DNA from: Calonectria ilicicola
Taxonomy: Eukaryota > Ascomycota > Sordariomycetes > Hypocreales > Nectriaceae
Reading direction: 5' to 3'
Length of the DNA stretch: 64,000 bases
Assembly: GCA_020809705.1 (NCBI GenBank)
Contig: CP085833.1
Location: 1,488,001-1,552,000, forward strand
Positions 60,194 to 64,000 of the stretch are shown piece after piece. The position numbers and the translations under genes are program-made. The notes beneath the pieces were generated by a model. It ran no database searches and had not been told where the DNA came from. It worked only from the letters and a program-made list of their open reading frames with translations. Within the stretch, counting starts at the first letter, position 1; the number at the start of each line of letters is the position of its first letter.

Positions 60194-61539
60194 CTATTGC
60201 GAGTGACGTGGTTCAAGATCAGCACTTCCCCCCTCATTCGAGTGCCACGTCGCAAGCTCAGGGAAGTTGCCTTCGGCATTCTGGCCCGATTCCTTTTCTC
60301 CTCCTCCTCCTCCGCTACTGTATGAGCCATGTAAATTTCTCTCATCCTCCGATCTTGTGGCTTTACCCGTGATAGCACTTGTAAATTTAGACCACCCAGT
60401 CGCGAAGAACGGTAACAACGGACGCAATGCTGGTGCTGCACACACAACAATTTGTCCCACAATTTCTGCCGAACCTACAATAGCTAGGGCTTGTTAGTCT
60501 ACATGAAACCTATTAAATTATCCATTGCAAACCTACTTGTTGAATAAGACCAGATCGATCCGATGGCGAAGGCAAATCGCGCTGCCGTTAATGCAATAGA
60601 TATGATCCCAAGGCCAAAAAGGCAGCCCAGGGCGATCTTTTCACTTCTGGGTGTTTTCTTCAGTCTATGAAGCATCCCAAAGGGCAATATAAATACTAAT
60701 AATTCAAATGTGAGGATTAGAAAACTCGGTGGTTAGAGGGATGGTTTACGGACCAAGTATTTCCGAGGTAACATTAAAAGGCCAAGTAACCTTAAAGATA
60801 TTTGCCGTAAGAATAAGTGAGCAATCAGCATAACTAGATATGTACCTATAGAAGCATTAGAAATACATCCCAATTGTTGCAATGAGAATGGGAATAAAAT
60901 AGAAGGCCAGCATACCAGTTTCTGGTTATGGGTATTCCACACCAAAACAAATTTGAGAAGAATGCGATGAAAAATGAGAAAACGGTGAAAACCGTTACAC
61001 CATAGAGCACCTTTCGAAGTCGCTCTTCAGAGATAGGAAAGAGCTCATTATAGAAAGCAAGAAGGCTAAATCTCGGGAAATAATACCCAATCTCACTTGA
61101 AAAGATTGTTATCCACTGCCACTATTGACCATATATTAGTTGATAATTTTCGCATAATACCCTAGTGGTAACATGAATTTCTGCTTAGGAGGGAACTCGT
61201 TTTCGTGAGGGAACAGTGCGAATTATTAATAGTGAAGCATACCCTATTCCATCCCACATTTGAGATATCTCCGATTTGATCTAAACCTATCGCCCAACAA
61301 TAGGTAGTGCCAATCACGAGGAAAATATAGTTTGTAGCGGCGAGGACAAGCCATGCTTCAGATTGCCAGAATACCCATAATTTTTTCCACGTGCGGACCG
61401 CCAGCCTCGCAATGATGAAAATTAGACATACTCCAGAAAGCGCCCATAATAGAGCCTGTTAAATAATTTAGCATTGATACGATTGCAAAATTTGGAAATC
61501 TCCACTGACGATGAACGCTACTGCCGAAATATCTTTCAT
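60194..61539 (-). CDS. rhodopsin-like integral membrane protein, 326 aa
   Basis: Six exons: 61539-61510 (ten codons), 61455-61243, 61121-60916, 60845-60754, 60695-60537 and 60474-60194, all GT-AG. The assembled protein has seven spans with features of the fungal rhodopsin-domain family: ALLWALSGVCLIFIIARLAVR in TM1, FSLLAFYNELFP, FSNLFWCG, the pair VTWPFNVTSEILVFILPFGML spanning two junctions, RSEKIALGCLFGLGIISIALTAARF, and SAEIVGQIVVCAAPALRPLL near the last span. The tail is Gly/Glu/Ser-rich. Several expected signature residues differ from the protein at 41198-42547, so the two are distant relatives rather than a recent duplicate. The short first exon is the least certain part. Confidence 0.75.
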
Positions 61540-64000
61540 TGTTGGCGAGAAAAAGCAGCTGCTGGATCTGCGACGGCGTGGTGTCAAGGTGGGGATGGTT
61601 CTATTCGACGGAGCAGGCACCGTAGCCTTTATTGAGAGGGATGGGCTATTGGCATCGGAGTGTTCGAGACTTGGCCTGCCGCGGAAGCGACAAGAATGGA
61701 GTGATTGGCGCATTAGCGAAGTTAATTGTCGCAACCAAAATGTAATTTCGCAAAGTAAGACAAACCTTTCCTAAACTAGAAGATAGCTCAATTTTGACGC
61801 TCAAGGTTCGCCACGATGAATTCTCTCATAAATTCATTTTCTCTTCATTTCTCCTCGTCATCATTAGATATGTAGAAATATCAAGCAGACATTTCATGAA
61901 GCAGTCATTGTGAAGTATGATCTCTTCCTTCCTTCTCATCAAACCATGAGCGCATCGGATCTCGTAGTGTCTAGCCGAGCCGACACTCAACTCACTTGGC
62001 GCATTTGGCGGCATGGGTAGGACCAGCCACAAAACCTACTCAAAGTCCAGACCATTCGCCACGATCATGGTATCTGGATGTCACGAATGAGTATGTCTCA
62101 CATACCGGCGGCTCTGGCCTCTAGTTTAAATACAGATGTTCTTTAGGGAGATCGAAGAAAGAGAAATCGTATCATCAATGACCATCAGGGTGCAAGTGGG
62201 TATTGCCGTGTCAGCTCAAAAGAGTGAAGACGTTCACTAAGTCGATACTAAATAGAAAATGGGATATTCTTTTAATAATTTAGCAACTTCATTCATTCAT
62301 TTTTAAATTTTCCGATTGCCGTCCCTGAAAGGATTGTTGCCTCCGTCGCTCAAATATCCAGACCGGGGTAGTTGGATTGGTGGCGTTTCACTAAACCGCG
62401 GACCTTGTGTTTTCGATGTTGTTTCGCACCAACTGCGACCGTATGTGTAAATTACCGATTGCGCCACTCGGCTTTAGGGGAACAAACCTTGCGATTCGGC
62501 GCGCATTTTTCATCTCAACTTTATCTCTTGATTTTTACAAGTTTGAACCCTCATTCTTTTTGCTTTTTGTCTTCACATGCTCTCATTGGGCTAGCTAATA
62601 CGGATTTGGCTAGGCATTTTGCCCGATTTGAAGAAACAGGTCGGCATCCCCGTCTGACTCATGAATTTGCCATTCGATCATCTTCGCAAGAACTTTTAAA
62701 ATGGGCTGTGCGGTGTTGTCATTTTTCATTTAGCCACGCAATCAGCTTTCAGGTTGCTCCACATCTAAGATTTCTACTTTGCTTTGGCAACCGCATGGGG
62801 AAATCAGTACACTGCAGTCGGGAGAGAGACAAAATACCACTCTATCTATTAATGCGTATCTTTGTAGTTTAAGACGCGACTTTTCATTCTCTATGACAGC
62901 CACCAGGACATCTTCATCATGCCGGGATTCGCTGGGCTGAGCCGACGAAGCGAACAGTCGTTCCCTCAGTGGCTTGCTCTTGGGAGGTCAGACACGATAG
63001 CTTCTGTGTTACCTAGAGGAGATTTACGATAACTCAGATAATCATTCCCCTGGCGGTGCGGTGCGACAGGCCGTTGAGCAATTGCAATGGTTGATATACT
63101 GAGGGGACCCACTTCTAGTATCTTTTACTCTGAAGCGCGAGTCGTAATACCGACCGTTGTTCATGATATCCTTGACTAGGACAGTTAATTTGAGTTTTGA
63201 AATAGAGGTCAAATATATCGACCGTTTCATCTTAGCCAGAGGTATTTGGTGTGTCAATGCAACGGCCGCCATTTTGCTTCCCGTGACTACAACTCGTCTG
63301 CCAGTCTGACCAGAGCCTCCGCGTTCTATACGGCCATAACTGGATTCGTTACATACACTGCGACAGATAATTTCTTAGTAGAATTTGACTAAACGTGATG
63401 AAACCTTTTGTCGTGGGCCATCTTGTCGATGGTATACACGATGATGCTATACACGATGCTGGTGGGGCACCTTGCCACGAAAATTGCCTTTTTTCACAAC
63501 GGATCAAGCTCCGTCTTGCTGCATAAAGCTGGCATTATTTATCTTGATGCTCTAAAATGCGGCCGCTTTGAGTGAGCTCGATACTCTATTTGAAAGATGA
63601 TAAGGTCCAGGCTACTTTTGTCAGCAATCGGTAGCTCAAACTGACTTTACTTGTCTGAGCTGGTCTAGCTGCAAAAAGAATTACCACGTGAGTTTATAGG
63701 AACATCAGCTCTGGGATGGCACGCTTTGAAATAATTTGGTCAGCAATAGGTAATTGGATTTGGTTCTTCCGACCAGAGAAGCAGGGGACTTTGTCCAGAT
63801 TTCCTCTAGCGTCTATAGTGCCAAGCGGGGCATCGTGCCGCATTTACCGGTGTACTTTCGCTGTCGTCCTATTCGGCAGCAGGAGGAGAACGGACTGCCG
63901 TGTTTGCTAACCGAGGCAATTCCTTGTCCTCGTCACCTACCGAGCCTGGGGAGCGCCGTCCAAGGTACCTATTTTCGTATTTTCGTACCTCCATACCACT
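61540..64000. other. 2.4-kb stretch without a convincing gene
   Basis: Open frames reach 166 codons (plus strand, 62372-62872), but that one starts at TTG and has no family resemblance. Codon-like periodicity is not obvious by eye. No transposon ends, tandem arrays or tRNA were noticed. The region could include decayed coding sequence or the upstream region of a gene beyond the window. Confidence 0.45.

Noticed and set aside
62372..62872. 166-codon plus-strand frame
   Set aside because: Starts with TTG, has many Cys and Phe residues without pattern, and lacks splice or promoter support.

Overview
The window reads as nuclear DNA of a filamentous ascomycete. Most genes carry short introns (about 45-130 nt) with GT-AG borders and CTAAC-type branch points. 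The protein families are typical of Pezizomycotina, and several (Zn2Cys6 regulators, rhodopsin-domain membrane proteins, a NACHT receptor with long repeats) are characteristic of them. The delta-12 desaturase and GT2 proteins look Sordariomycete, perhaps Hypocrealean; that placement is an impression from protein sequence, not a computed result. I found no tRNA, rRNA, CRISPR array or intact transposon. All exon borders below were placed by eye from splice signals, reading frame and family resemblance.

Left part, about 1-19.6 kb: GC-rich, with long promoter-like intergenic stretches full of pyrimidine tracts and microsatellites, and house-keeping type genes. These are a hypothetical acidic protein (-), an oleate delta-12 desaturase (-), a GT2 cellulose-synthase-like glycosyltransferase with a long Gln-rich N-terminus (-), a GH12-type glucanase with a membrane-anchor N-terminus and an 889-nt first intron (+), a multi-span DUF7702-type membrane protein (-) and a UPC2-like Zn2Cys6 regulator (-).

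Middle part, about 19.6-48 kb: AT-richer and accessory in character. It holds an Hsp70-like ATPase gene of 11 exons next to a decayed tandem copy of itself, a coiled-coil protein, a PI-PLC-X phosphodiesterase gene broken by two neighbouring TAG codons, a secreted GH43 enzyme divergent from an eight-exon amidase, a regulator with two complete Zn2Cys6 clusters, an intronless secreted PD40 beta-propeller protein, a rhodopsin-domain membrane protein, a short-chain dehydrogenase and a CorA-like membrane protein.

Right part, about 48-64 kb: two miniature multi-exon genes, a decayed kinase-like fragment, then two large same-strand genes that look like an intracellular recognition pair: a protein kinase fused to 12 TPR units (1010 aa) and a NACHT receptor (1763 aa) with about 25 degenerate ITEDVL-type repeats and terminal ankyrins. 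A second rhodopsin-like membrane protein follows, and the last 2.4 kb shows no convincing gene. The kinase-TPR/NACHT block, with the kinase relic beside it, is the best candidate for an undescribed system (self/non-self recognition or fungal innate immunity). That role is inferred from domain architecture and proximity only.
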